A DNA stretch of 38,871 bases from an uncultured Oscillospiraceae bacterium (GTDB lineage Bacteria > Bacillota > Clostridia > Oscillospirales > Oscillospiraceae): positions 1 to 38,871 of the forward strand of contig CAJTQP010000018.1 in assembly GCA_910578575.1 (NCBI GenBank), in the 5' to 3' direction. The notes below the pieces were generated by a model, which searched no databases, had not been told where the DNA came from, and saw only the letters and a list, made by a program, of their open reading frames with translations. Both the position numbers and the translations under genes were made by a program. Positions 14,000 to 22,065 of this stretch are shown one piece after another. Numbering within the stretch: the first letter of the stretch is position 1; every line of letters starts with the position of its first letter.

Positions 14000-14920
14000 T
14001 TATCCTATCGGGATAGGATGGCCCCGGAGATAGTCGGCGCTTTTCATCCGCTTGCCGCCGTCTGCCTGGAGCTCGTTGATCTGTAAGACCGTCCCATCCC
14101 CACAGGCGATGGTCAGGCCGTGCTTGTCCGCGGTGAGCACCGTTCCCGGCGCTTTCTCCGTGGTCTCCTTCCCCACCGTGGTTGCGAATATCTTGCAGCG
14201 CACCCCGTTGAGCTCCGCCACCGCTGCCGGCCAGGGGATCAGGCCCCGGACCTGGTCGTGGAGGGCCCGCGCCGGTCGCGTCCAATCCATGGGGGACAGA
14301 GCCCGGCTGAGCATGGGGGCCAGGGTCACCTGGCTCTCCTCCTGGGGGGTACGCTGGGCGGTGCCCTGGGCCAGGGCCTCCACCGTCTGCGTCAGCAGGG
14401 CCGCGCCCATTTGGGCCAAGCGGTCGTGGAGGCTCTCCACCGTCTCGTCCGGGTCAATGGGGGTGGCACGCTGGGCGATGATGTCCCCGGCGTCCAAAGC
14501 CAAGGCCATGTGCATGATAGTCACGCCGCTCTCCGCGTCCCCGTTCAAAATCGCCCAGTTGATGGGGGCTGCCCCCCGGTACTTGGGCAGCAGGGAGGAG
14601 TGGACGTTGATGCAGCCCAGGGGGGGGGCGTCCAAAATCTCCTGGGGCAGGATGCGCCCATAGGCCGCCACCACGATGAGTTCCGGCCCAAGGCTCTGGA
14701 TCAGCGCCAGCGCACTGCCGTCCCGGAGCTTGGTGGGCTGGTATACCGGGATATCGTGGGCCAAGGCGCACTGCTTCACCGGCGGCGCCTGGAGCTTCAT
14801 CCCCCGGTTTTTGGGCTTGTCCGGCTGGGTGAACACCCCCACCAGGGTATGGCCCGCCGCCAGGAGGGCTTCTAAGGATGGCACCGCAAAGTCTGGGGTG
14901 CCCATAAATAGGATCTTCAA
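14000..14920 (-). CDS. fmt: Methionyl-tRNA formyltransferase
   Basis: This 306-residue protein reads MKILFMGTPDFAVPSLEALL at the N-terminus. It has the 10-formyl-THF site motif HSSLLPKYRGAAPINWAI with the catalytic His, and the ALDAGDI segment. An OB-like C-terminal domain carries INELQADGGKRM. It formylates initiator Met-tRNA. The start codon is TTG, set by GGGAGG 7-8 bases upstream; no ATG is positioned as well. It sits between def and rsmB, so the enzymes that add and remove the formyl group are co-transcribed. Confidence 0.95.
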   Translation of the reverse strand: MKILFMGTPDFAVPSLEALLAAGHTLVGVFTQPDKPKNRGMKLQAPPVKQCALAHDIPVYQPTKLRDGSALALIQSLGPELIVVAAYGRILPQEILDAPPLGCINVHSSLLPKYRGAAPINWAILNGDAESGVTIMHMALALDAGDIIAQRATPIDPDETVESLHDRLAQMGAALLTQTVEALAQGTAQRTPQEESQVTLAPMLSRALSPMDWTRPARALHDQVRGLIPWPAAVAELNGVRCKIFATTVGKETTEKAPGTVLTADKHGLTIACGDGTVLQINELQADGGKRMKSADYLRGHPIPIG

Positions 14921-14954
14921 TATGCTCGCCTCCCGGCCTCTCGCTGGGCAGGGG

Positions 14955-15446
14955 TCACTCCCCCTGCTGCTCCATGATCTTCTCCACCTCTTCCTCGGTG
15001 AGGAGGGGGCCTTCTACCTTTTCGTAGTACATGTGTCCGTCCAGATGCTCGATCTCATGACAGAAGCAGCGGGCGGTCATGCCAGTGCGGTGGTACTCCA
15101 CAGGATTCCCCTTGCGGTCCTGGGCCTTCACCGTAACCTCCATGGGGCGGTTCACCATGCCATACATCCCGCTAAAGCTCAGGCAGCCTTCAAAGCCCTC
15201 CTGCTCCCCGGACTGGCTGACGATCTCCGGATTCACCAGCTCGATGTAGCTCTCATCCTCATCCATCACGATGCAGGCCCGGCGGAGGATGCCCACCTGC
15301 GGGGCCGCCAGGCCCAGGCCGCCGGCGTTTTTCAGGGTCTCTGTCAAATCGCTGAGCAGGGCCGCCAGCTTGTTGTCAAACTTGGTCACGGGATGGCACA
15401 CTTTATGCAGTGCCGGGTCATCCTTTTGGAGAATCTGTCTGTTCAT
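14955..15446 (-). CDS. def: Peptide deformylase
   Basis: The protein has 163 residues from the ATG at 15446, which has AAGGAAGGA upstream; an in-frame start at 15479 adds 11 residues without support. The three PDF motifs are GLGLAAPQVG (I), EGCLSF (II, metal-binding Cys) and HEIEHLDG (III, two metal-binding His and the catalytic Glu). Motif III has Glu before the second His where Asp is more usual, a mild variation. It removes the N-formyl group from nascent proteins. It lies 34 bases upstream of fmt. Confidence 0.95.
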   Translation of the reverse strand: MNRQILQKDDPALHKVCHPVTKFDNKLAALLSDLTETLKNAGGLGLAAPQVGILRRACIVMDEDESYIELVNPEIVSQSGEQEGFEGCLSFSGMYGMVNRPMEVTVKAQDRKGNPVEYHRTGMTARCFCHEIEHLDGHMYYEKVEGPLLTEEEVEKIMEQQGE

Positions 15447-15518
15447 ATTGGCTCGTTCCTTCCTTGCTGTCAATTTCAAGTCATTTTTATCTTAGAAAAT
15501 GGACGGCACCCAAGCGGG

Positions 15519-17981
15519 TCAGTCCATAGGGTTTACGTCGATAAACAGGGAGAGGCCGCGATTTACCTTATCCTGCTGGGCCAGGCGTAGGAGCTGGGCC
15601 AGGGTGGCCCGCGCGTCCTTGTCGTTTTGGCACTTCACCATCAGGCAGTAGCGGTAGCGGTTGTTCACCTTCAGCACCCCTGCCGGGGCGGGGCCCAGCA
15701 CCTCGGTCTCCCTCCCCTGCTGCCGCCGCCGGTCCGCCCAGGGCTCCAGGCTCCGGCGAAGCACAGCGCACAGGCGCAGGACTTGGCTCTCCTCCCCGCC
15801 GGAAGCGGTGATACGGAAGAGGTCCGTGAAGGGGGGGAAGCGAAGCAGGGCCCGCATCCGCTGTTCTCCCTGGTAAAAGCTGTCGTAGTCCTGGCGGGCA
15901 GCCAGGGTAATCACGTCGTTGTCCGGTGTCCAGGTCTGGAGCACCGCCCGGCCGGGCTTCTTCCCCCGCCCTGCCCGGCCCACCACTTGGGTGAGCAGGG
16001 AGAAGGTCCGCTCTGCGGCCCGGTAGTTGTCGCTATACAGTGACAGGTCCGCGTCCACCACCCCCACCAAGGTCACATTGGGAAAATCTAAGCCCTTGGC
16101 CACCATCTGGGTGCCCAGGAGGATGGGGATGTTTTTCTTGCGAAAACGGTCCAGCAACACCTCATGGGACTGGGTGGCGGAGACGGTGTCTGCGTCCATG
16201 CGCATGAGCTCCGTATCCGGGTAAAGGCTTTGCAGCGCCTCCTGGAGCTTTTGGGTCCCCATCCCCACAAATTCATAGCGTCCACTGCACTGGGGGCAGA
16301 TCAGGGGCAGGGGTTGCGAATAGCCACAGTAGTGGCACATCAGCCGTCCGTTGGCGCTGTGATAGGTCAGGTGGACGGAACAGTGGGGGCAGCTTGGAGC
16401 CTCCCCACACTGGGTACACACCGCCATGCGGCTGTTGCCCCGGCGGTTCAAAAACAGGATACTCTGTTCCCCCCGGCGCAGATTCTCCTCCAACTCCTTC
16501 CGAAGTAGCTGGGAGAGCCCGGTGTTCCCCTGGCGCAGCTCTTGTTTCATATCCGCCAGCAGCACGGTGGGGAGCTGGTGGGCATTGAAGCGCTGGGGTA
16601 GGGTAAAGAGATGGTACTGCCCCTCCTGGGCGGCGTAACGGCTCTCCACCGCCGGGGTGGCGGAGCCCAGAAGCAGCAGCGCCTTATGCTGGGTGCAGCG
16701 GAGCTTGGCCACCTCCCTGGCATGGTAGCGCACCATACTCTCAGACTGGTAACTGCTCTCCTGCTCCTCATCCAGCACGATGAGGCCGATGTCCTCCATG
16801 GGGGCGAACACCGCAGAGCGGGTGCCGATGACCACCTGGGCCTTACCGTCCCGGATGCGCTTCCACTCATCGTACCGGGCTCCGGTGGACAGGCAGCTAT
16901 GGAGCACTGCCACCTTCCGGCCAAAGTGGGCGATGAACAGCCGCAGTAGGCTGGGGGTCAAGCCGATCTCCGGCACCAGCACCATGGCCCCCCGCCCCGC
17001 CTCCAGCACCTGCTGGATCAAGTGAAGGTACACCTGGGTCTTCCCGCTGCCGGTGACACCGTAGAGCAGGGCCGCCTGGGGCGTCCCCTCTGCCAACAGG
17101 GCAGAGAGGCCCTGATAGGCCGCCTGTTGGGCCTGGTTCAGGGGGGAGAGGGGCTGTAGCTCCCCCACCTCCGGCAGTTCATAGCGAAAGGCCTCCTGCT
17201 CCTCCAGGTTCAAGATGCCGCTCTTTTCCAGGCTCTTGATGGTCTGCATGGAGGCACCGGTGAAGTAACACAGCTCCTTCACGCTGGCACTGCCCAAGCC
17301 GCACAGCAGTTCCGTCACCTGGCAGCGCATGGGGGCGGAGCGCCGGCGGGGTTCCACCAGGGCCATAGCGCTGGCGGGCTCCATGGCCAGCACCGCTACC
17401 TTTTCCGTCTTGTCCCCCACCTTCCGCTTGGCCTGGGTCTGGCGCAGCACCAGGCCGGCCTGGATCAGCCGGCCCAACACCCGGCGGGGGTCCGTCATCT
17501 GGGGCAGGGCGGCGATTTGGGACAGTTCCGCCTGGCCGCCGCAGGCGTAGAGCAGCTGGATCACCTGCCGGCCCTTGGGGTCCTGGGCCACCGCCTGCTC
17601 CACCGTCTCTCGGTCCAGGCCGGGGGCCAGAGCGCAGCTCTCTTTCAGCCCGTACCACAGGCCTGTGGGCAGCATGGTCATGGCTGCGGCGTAGACGGTG
17701 CAGAAAAACCGCTCCCGCATCCACAGGGCCAGCCGCAGGCCCTCGCCGTTGAGCACCGGCCGCTGGTCCAGGAGAACAGCGATGGGTTTCAGCTTCTCCC
17801 CCGCCTCCCCCTGGGACAGGGAGAGGACAAGGCCCTCAGTGCTGCGGTTGCCCCGGCCAAAGGGGGCCAGCACCCGCATTCCCGGCTGCAAGCGCTCCTC
17901 CAGCTCCGGGGGGACCCGGTAGGTATAGGGCCGGTCGATGGCAAAGGTGGCGGCGGATAGGGCGAGTTTTGCAGTCAGCAT
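15519..17981 (-). CDS. priA: Primosomal replication restart helicase PriA
   Basis: The 820-residue protein shows the full PriA layout. It has an N-terminal 3'-DNA-end-binding domain (TYRVPPELEERLQPGMRVLAPFG) and a winged-helix segment. The helicase core carries Walker A GVTGSGKT and LDEEQESSY (DEXH). The zinc region has paired cysteines (CTQCGEAPSCPHC, CHYCG, CPQCSG), and the C-terminal helicase motifs include GTQMVAKGLDFPNV and VVGRAGRG. It reloads the replisome at stalled forks. No strong ribosome site precedes the ATG. In B. subtilis coaBC lies between rpoZ and priA; here it is absent and rpoZ is the direct neighbour. Confidence 0.96.
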   Translation of the reverse strand: MLTAKLALSAATFAIDRPYTYRVPPELEERLQPGMRVLAPFGRGNRSTEGLVLSLSQGEAGEKLKPIAVLLDQRPVLNGEGLRLALWMRERFFCTVYAAAMTMLPTGLWYGLKESCALAPGLDRETVEQAVAQDPKGRQVIQLLYACGGQAELSQIAALPQMTDPRRVLGRLIQAGLVLRQTQAKRKVGDKTEKVAVLAMEPASAMALVEPRRRSAPMRCQVTELLCGLGSASVKELCYFTGASMQTIKSLEKSGILNLEEQEAFRYELPEVGELQPLSPLNQAQQAAYQGLSALLAEGTPQAALLYGVTGSGKTQVYLHLIQQVLEAGRGAMVLVPEIGLTPSLLRLFIAHFGRKVAVLHSCLSTGARYDEWKRIRDGKAQVVIGTRSAVFAPMEDIGLIVLDEEQESSYQSESMVRYHAREVAKLRCTQHKALLLLGSATPAVESRYAAQEGQYHLFTLPQRFNAHQLPTVLLADMKQELRQGNTGLSQLLRKELEENLRRGEQSILFLNRRGNSRMAVCTQCGEAPSCPHCSVHLTYHSANGRLMCHYCGYSQPLPLICPQCSGRYEFVGMGTQKLQEALQSLYPDTELMRMDADTVSATQSHEVLLDRFRKKNIPILLGTQMVAKGLDFPNVTLVGVVDADLSLYSDNYRAAERTFSLLTQVVGRAGRGKKPGRAVLQTWTPDNDVITLAARQDYDSFYQGEQRMRALLRFPPFTDLFRITASGGEESQVLRLCAVLRRSLEPWADRRRQQGRETEVLGPAPAGVLKVNNRYRYCLMVKCQNDKDARATLAQLLRLAQQDKVNRGLSLFIDVNPMD

Positions 17982-18021
17982 GGCGGTTGCGCACTTTCTA
18001 TCCCGCCCTCAAAGGGGCGCT

Positions 18022-18282
18022 TCATTCCTCAGTTTCGTCGTAGCTTTCTTCGTATTCTTCAAGCAGCTCCACTTCCTCCTCCAGGACAGGCTCCTCCGGT
18101 TCCGAGGGCTCCCCCTTGGCGATCTCCTGGATGGCAATGCTGACAGGCTTATCCTCCAGCATGATGTCCTCCCGTTCCGCCTGAGAGGCAATCTTCCGGG
18201 CTCTGGCCGCCACTACGTTCACCAACTGGTAGCGGCTGGGCACCTTTTCCAACAGTTCATTCATGGCAGGATACAGCATCAT
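18022..18282 (-). CDS. rpoZ: RNA polymerase omega subunit
   Basis: This 86-residue protein has the omega core SRYQLVNVVAARARKIA (about 16-32) and the helix KPVSIAIQEIAKGE. An unusually acidic tail (EEEVELLEEYEESYDETEE) follows, as in other clostridial omegas. It stabilises the beta-prime subunit. It starts 6 bases after gmk, in the conserved gmk-rpoZ arrangement. The ribosome site AAGGAG overlaps the last gmk codons. Confidence 0.93.
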   Translation of the reverse strand: MMLYPAMNELLEKVPSRYQLVNVVAARARKIASQAEREDIMLEDKPVSIAIQEIAKGEPSEPEEPVLEEEVELLEEYEESYDETEE

Positions 18283-18288
18283 AGCGCA

Positions 18289-18885
18289 TTACACTCCTTC
18301 AATTTCATGGATGCGTCTTTCCGTCCGGCAACCCTGGGCGGTGAGGATGGCCAAGACCTCCTGGGCCGCGTGGTCCACCGTGTCATTGACGACGATATAG
18401 TCGTAGTTCTTGATCTCCTTGGCCTCCCGGCGGGCGGTCTCCAGACGCTTTTGGATCTTCTCCTCGCTGTCCGTCCCCCGGCCCCGAAGGCGCTGGGCCA
18501 GTTCTTCAAAGGAAGGGGGAACAATGAACACAGAGACCGCCTCCGGCATCCGTTCCCGGACCTTGGCAGCCCCCTGGACCTCAATTTCCAGAAGAACATC
18601 CACGCCCTTTTCCAGCTTTTCCCGGATGACGGTCATGGAGGTGCCGTAGTAGTTGCCCACGTATTCGGCATACTCCAAAAATTCTCCCCGTTCAATCCGC
18701 GTTTGAAACTCCTCCCGGCTGATGAAGTAGTAATTTACCCCATCCACCTCCCCCGGTCTGGGGGCACGGGTGGTGCAGGAGACGGACAAGTACAGCTCCG
18801 GCCGTTTCTCCAACACCTGGGCAATGATCGTGCCCTTTCCTACCCCGGAGGACCCGGAGAGCACCAGCAATGTTCCTTTGTTCAT
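18289..18885 (-). CDS. gmk: Guanylate kinase
   Basis: The protein has 198 residues from the ATG at 18885, which overlaps the remA stop by 4 bases. The frame stays open upstream to 19398, but that part is antiparallel noise over remA and yicC. Motifs are the P-loop GSSGVGKGT, the GMP-binding SCTTRAPRPGEVDGVNYYF, EFLEYAEYVGNYYGT and LLEIEVQGA. It phosphorylates GMP to GDP and supplies GTP and (p)ppGpp metabolism. Confidence 0.96.
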   Translation of the reverse strand: MNKGTLLVLSGSSGVGKGTIIAQVLEKRPELYLSVSCTTRAPRPGEVDGVNYYFISREEFQTRIERGEFLEYAEYVGNYYGTSMTVIREKLEKGVDVLLEIEVQGAAKVRERMPEAVSVFIVPPSFEELAQRLRGRGTDSEEKIQKRLETARREAKEIKNYDYIVVNDTVDHAAQEVLAILTAQGCRTERRIHEIEGV

Positions 18886-19145
18886 TCTTCTTCCTCCCCC
18901 GCTTCTTCCTCGCGTCCATTCAGCCGCCCGGCCACGGTCTCCGGCTGGAGAGCTGAAAGGATGATGTGGTCGCTGTCTGTAATCAGCACCGCCCGTGTCC
19001 GCCGGCCGTAGGTGGCGTCGATGAGGATGCCCCGGTCGCGGGCCTCCTGCACCATACGCTTGATGGGGGCGGACTCCGGGCTGACGATGGCGATGAGCCG
19101 CCCGGCGGAAACCATGTTGCCAAAGCCGATGTTGATGAGCTTCAT
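18882..19145 (-). CDS. remA: RemA/DUF370 DNA-binding regulator
   Basis: This 87-residue protein matches RemA (B. subtilis YlzA): MKLINIGFGNMVSAGRLIAI, then SAPIKRM, ATYGRRTRAVLITDSDHIILSA and an acidic tail. RemA forms ring-like assemblies that bind DNA and activates matrix operons in Bacillus; in Clostridia the targets are less clear. It is sandwiched between yicC and gmk as in B. subtilis yloC-remA-gmk, and overlaps gmk by 4 bases. Confidence 0.93.
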   Translation of the reverse strand: MKLINIGFGNMVSAGRLIAIVSPESAPIKRMVQEARDRGILIDATYGRRTRAVLITDSDHIILSALQPETVAGRLNGREEEAGEEEE

Positions 19146-19156
19146 CGCCCTTCCTC

Positions 19157-20035
19157 CTACTCGATGTTCTGCACCTGCTCCCGGATCTTCTCGATCTCAC
19201 CCTTGAGCTCCACCACCACGCGGGCCAGGGCCACGTCGCTGCACTTGGAGCCGATGGTGTTGGCCTCCCGGTTGAACTCCTGGATGAGGAAGTCCAGCTT
19301 CCGACCGATGGCCCCGCCCTGGCTGAGCATCTCCTCCAACTGGGAGAGATGGCTGCGCAGGCGGACGGTCTCCTCATCCACGGAGACCTTGTCGGCAAAG
19401 ATAGCGGCCTCGGTGAGGATCCGGCTCTCGTCCAGTTGGGTGTTGCCCAGGACTTCCTCCATACGTTGGAGGAGCTTTTGCCGGTATTCCGCCACGGTCT
19501 CCGGGGAGCGTGCCTCCACCTGACCCACCAGGGCGGCGATGTTGGCGGCCTTGGTGCGCAGGTCGGCGCAGAGCTTCTCCCCCTCCCGCTCCCGCATGGC
19601 GTTGAAGCCCTCCAGGGCCTGGGAGAGCACTTGGTTGATGTCCTGGGCGATCAAGTCCGTGTCCGCCTCCTCCTTTTCCACCAACAGCACGTCGGGGAAG
19701 CGGGAGAGGAGGGAGACCGAGAGGTCATCCTTCAGGCTATAGGTATGGGCCAGCTCCTTCAAGGCCGCGTAGTAGCCGTCGGCCACCGGGCGGTTGACCT
19801 TGACGTTGATCTGGTCGGCGGCAGAGCTGTCGATGCTCACGAACACATCCAGCTTCCCCCGGCCCACGTTCTTTTGCACCAGGGCCTTGATGCCCTCCTC
19901 GGCAAAGACATAGAGCCGTGGGATCTTCACGGCGCAGTCCAGGTAACGGTTGTTCACGGCGCGCACTTCCACCGTGATGCTGCGCCCGTGGAGCACAGCC
20001 TCCCCCCGGCCGTAGCCGGTCATGCTTCGGATCAC
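19157..20035 (-). CDS. yicC: YicC/YloC-family endoribonuclease
   Basis: The protein has 292 residues from GTG at 20035, giving the family N-terminus MIRSMTGYGRGE; GAGGTGG lies 5 bases upstream. Family motifs include VEVRAVNNRYLD, GRGKLDVFV and the C-terminal GRKLDFLIQEFNREANTIGSK followed by VVELKGEIEKIREQVQNIE. YicC-type proteins are hexameric endoribonucleases involved in RNA turnover. It begins 43 bases after the J-domain gene and lies 11 bases upstream of remA. Confidence 0.93.
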   Translation of the reverse strand: MIRSMTGYGRGEAVLHGRSITVEVRAVNNRYLDCAVKIPRLYVFAEEGIKALVQKNVGRGKLDVFVSIDSSAADQINVKVNRPVADGYYAALKELAHTYSLKDDLSVSLLSRFPDVLLVEKEEADTDLIAQDINQVLSQALEGFNAMREREGEKLCADLRTKAANIAALVGQVEARSPETVAEYRQKLLQRMEEVLGNTQLDESRILTEAAIFADKVSVDEETVRLRSHLSQLEEMLSQGGAIGRKLDFLIQEFNREANTIGSKCSDVALARVVVELKGEIEKIREQVQNIE

Positions 20036-20078
20036 GGAAACCACCTCATTTTTTCTCTTTCGTTTTATCCGCCCAAGC

Positions 20079-20663
20079 TCAGTTGGCGCAAGAGTTGCAC
20101 AGGCAGTTCAGGCAACACATGGTGGTGCACAGGGTGGCCATATCGTTGCCGGCATAGGCCCCCCGGTTCATCTGCATCCCCATATTGTTCATGGCCTGGC
20201 GGTACTCAATGTTACCGGGGTCCATGTTGCAGGCGGTCATGAAGTTCTGCCGGGCGTCATCCAGCCAGCCCCGGCGGTAAGAGACCACACCCATCAGGTA
20301 ATACCACTCGGCGGAGTTGGTGCGGGAGGTGCGCAGGATGCGCTCCGCCTCCATGATGTTGCCCTGGTTCAGGAGTTGGCGGACCTGGGCAAAGGCGGGG
20401 CTGCCGCTGCTATAATGGGCACCCCCCGTCCCGCCGGGGTTTCCATAGTTCCCAGAAGCCTGATAGCCCCCCTGGGTGCGCATTTTCACGATGGCGTCAT
20501 AAGCCTCGTTGATCTCTTTCATCTTGGCTTCTGCCAGGTCGGCCAGGGGATTGTTGTTGTAATTGTCCGGGTGATACTTTTTCACCAGTTCCCGATAGGC
20601 CCGTTTGATCTCTTCGTCGCTGGCCGAGGCACTGACGCCCAATACGGTATAGGGATCGTTCAT
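20079..20663 (-). CDS. J-domain protein with TPR-like region and cysteine-rich tail
   Basis: The protein has 194 residues from the ATG at 20663; the open frame further upstream overlaps the previous gene and is not coding. An N-terminal J domain (about 4-70) contains the HPD triad in KKYHPDNYN. A Gly/Tyr-rich linker follows, then a helical hairpin region resembling tetratricopeptide repeats (FAQVRQLLNQGNIMEAERIL; WYYLMGVVSYRRGWLDDARQ). The last 20 residues contain seven cysteines in CTTMCCLNCLCNSC, probably a metal site or lipid anchor; this is inferred. It would recruit DnaK to a specific client. It is 13 bases downstream of the DUF5685 gene and likely works with it. Confidence 0.88.
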   Translation of the reverse strand: MNDPYTVLGVSASASDEEIKRAYRELVKKYHPDNYNNNPLADLAEAKMKEINEAYDAIVKMRTQGGYQASGNYGNPGGTGGAHYSSGSPAFAQVRQLLNQGNIMEAERILRTSRTNSAEWYYLMGVVSYRRGWLDDARQNFMTACNMDPGNIEYRQAMNNMGMQMNRGAYAGNDMATLCTTMCCLNCLCNSCAN

Positions 20664-20676
20664 AGGAATCGTCTCC

Positions 20677-21588
20677 TTATTCTTCCCCCGCCCCGGCGGT
20701 TCCGGGGGGCAGGGGCTTGGTTTTTCTTTTTCCCATTTTCTTTCTCTCTTTCCACTGGCCTGTGAACACGGCCTCCTCCACCACAGGCAGTCCCGTGTGG
20801 AGGATGTGCCCCAACAGGCTCTCCCACACGCCCCAATCCAACAGGGCGTAGGCGGTATCGGCCAGACCCAGGGAGGCGTGCATAGTCTCCCGCAGGGATT
20901 GCTGCTGCGCCTGCGCCTGGGGGCCGTAGCGGGCCAAGAGGGGGTTGTAGTTCCCCTGGGCCCGGTCCTCCTCCAGGTCGTCGTAGGCATCCGCCAAGTA
21001 GATCCACCGCCCCACGTGGTAGAGGATCTGCCCAACGCCACTGCGGCGGGCGGCGGGCTCCAGGTCCGTGGCCGCCCCCTGTAAGATCCGGGCGAAGGTA
21101 TCCGCGGGGCGGTCCAGAGACGGAATCTGTTCCGCCTCCAACTGATGTAACTCCTCTAGGCATCCCTGAACCAGGCGGTCAAAGGCCTGGCGGTGGGCCG
21201 CCGCTTTCCGGTAATGCCGGCCCAGGGCCAGACAGGCCAGACGGCTGCCCAGGCGCACCCAGATACCGCCATCCCGCAGGCTGTCCTGGAGCTTCCACCA
21301 GGTCAAAATCACGCTGGCGTCCGCTGCGGCATCCAACGCCGGGTCTCCCTGCCAGCAGGCCTTTTTCGTCCAGGGCTTGGCCGGACAGGCGTAACAGGGG
21401 AACGCCCCCGCCGCCTCCGGCCGGGCCAAGAGGATGGCCAGAAAGACGAAGTCATAGTTCAAAATCAGGCGGGCGCTCCAGCCAAAGCGCTTGCCCAGGG
21501 TGCGGCATAAACCGCAATAGACCCCCTCATAGCGCTGGGCGTCCTCCGGGCTGAGCACTGCGGGCAGGGCTTTTACATACCCGAACAT
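20677..21588 (-). CDS. DUF5685 protein with two DxxxD motifs
   Basis: This 303-residue, mostly helical protein matches the clostridial DUF5685 family, whose function is unknown. It begins MFGYVKALPAVLS and has YEGVYCGLCRTLGKRFG (20-36) with Cys25/Cys28, CYAC (65-68) and Cys78. Aspartates lie in KLQDSLRD (Asp102, Asp106) and in LADAYDDLEEDRAQGNYNPL (Asp200, Asp204, Asp208). Two DxxxD motifs on an all-helical protein recall squalene/phytoene-synthase-like folds, but this is only a pattern match. The C-terminus is a basic, low-complexity tail. Its start overlaps the RseC-like gene by 16 bases, and the J-domain gene follows at once. Confidence 0.8.
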   Translation of the reverse strand: MFGYVKALPAVLSPEDAQRYEGVYCGLCRTLGKRFGWSARLILNYDFVFLAILLARPEAAGAFPCYACPAKPWTKKACWQGDPALDAAADASVILTWWKLQDSLRDGGIWVRLGSRLACLALGRHYRKAAAHRQAFDRLVQGCLEELHQLEAEQIPSLDRPADTFARILQGAATDLEPAARRSGVGQILYHVGRWIYLADAYDDLEEDRAQGNYNPLLARYGPQAQAQQQSLRETMHASLGLADTAYALLDWGVWESLLGHILHTGLPVVEEAVFTGQWKERKKMGKRKTKPLPPGTAGAGEE

Positions 21589-22016
21589 GCCCGCTTGATC
21601 TCCACGATATGGAAGCGCAGCCCGTTGACCTTTTTCATGTGCCGGTCCCAGAGGACGGCCAATAGGATGCCCAAGACAAAGCCCAGGGCCCCGATGAGAA
21701 GCTGCGTCCCCTCCCCTCCCAGGGAGGCGGCAGCGGCGATGCAGTAAAACACCAAAAGCAGGGCCAGGGGCAGGAGGTAGACGATGGCCGCCGTTTTGAA
21801 AAACGCGGCGTTCTCACTGCGCACTTTTACCAGGTCGCCGGGACCTGCCTGGGCGTCGTTGTAGGCGGTGACCACGTTTTGGGTCCGGGTCATCATCTTC
21901 TCGCAGCCGGCGCATTCCGAACAGCTATGGGCTGCGCCGCAGGCGGTCTCCCGCTCCACGGCGATCTCCGCCATGCCGTTGTTCAGCACGGTTTTTACCA
22001 CTGCGATCTGTTCCAT
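21573..22016 (-). CDS. RseC/MucC-family (SoxR-reducing) membrane protein
   Basis: This 147-residue protein has the RseC layout. A short N-terminal beta region (VVKTVLNNGMAEIAVER) is followed by a cysteine cluster CGAAHSCSECAGC that likely holds an Fe-S centre. A soluble stretch with PGDLVKVRSENAAFFKTA leads to two transmembrane helices (about 73-96 and 103-121) and a short basic end. In E. coli RseC works with the Rsx (Rnf-like) system to keep SoxR reduced. A full Rnf operon lies about 9 kb away here, but no SoxR is visible in the window. The gene is within the run downstream of cdaR. Confidence 0.85.
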   Translation of the reverse strand: MEQIAVVKTVLNNGMAEIAVERETACGAAHSCSECAGCEKMMTRTQNVVTAYNDAQAGPGDLVKVRSENAAFFKTAAIVYLLPLALLLVFYCIAAAASLGGEGTQLLIGALGFVLGILLAVLWDRHMKKVNGLRFHIVEIKRACSGM

Positions 22017-22065
22017 AAAAAGCTCCTCCCCTCAGGTTATGGCAATGGTTGCTTCCTGTATCATG

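Noticed and set aside
18886..19398. N-terminal extension of gmk in the same frame
   Set aside because: It covers remA and part of yicC in another frame, is Arg/Ser-rich nonsense, and gmk has a normal start at 18885.
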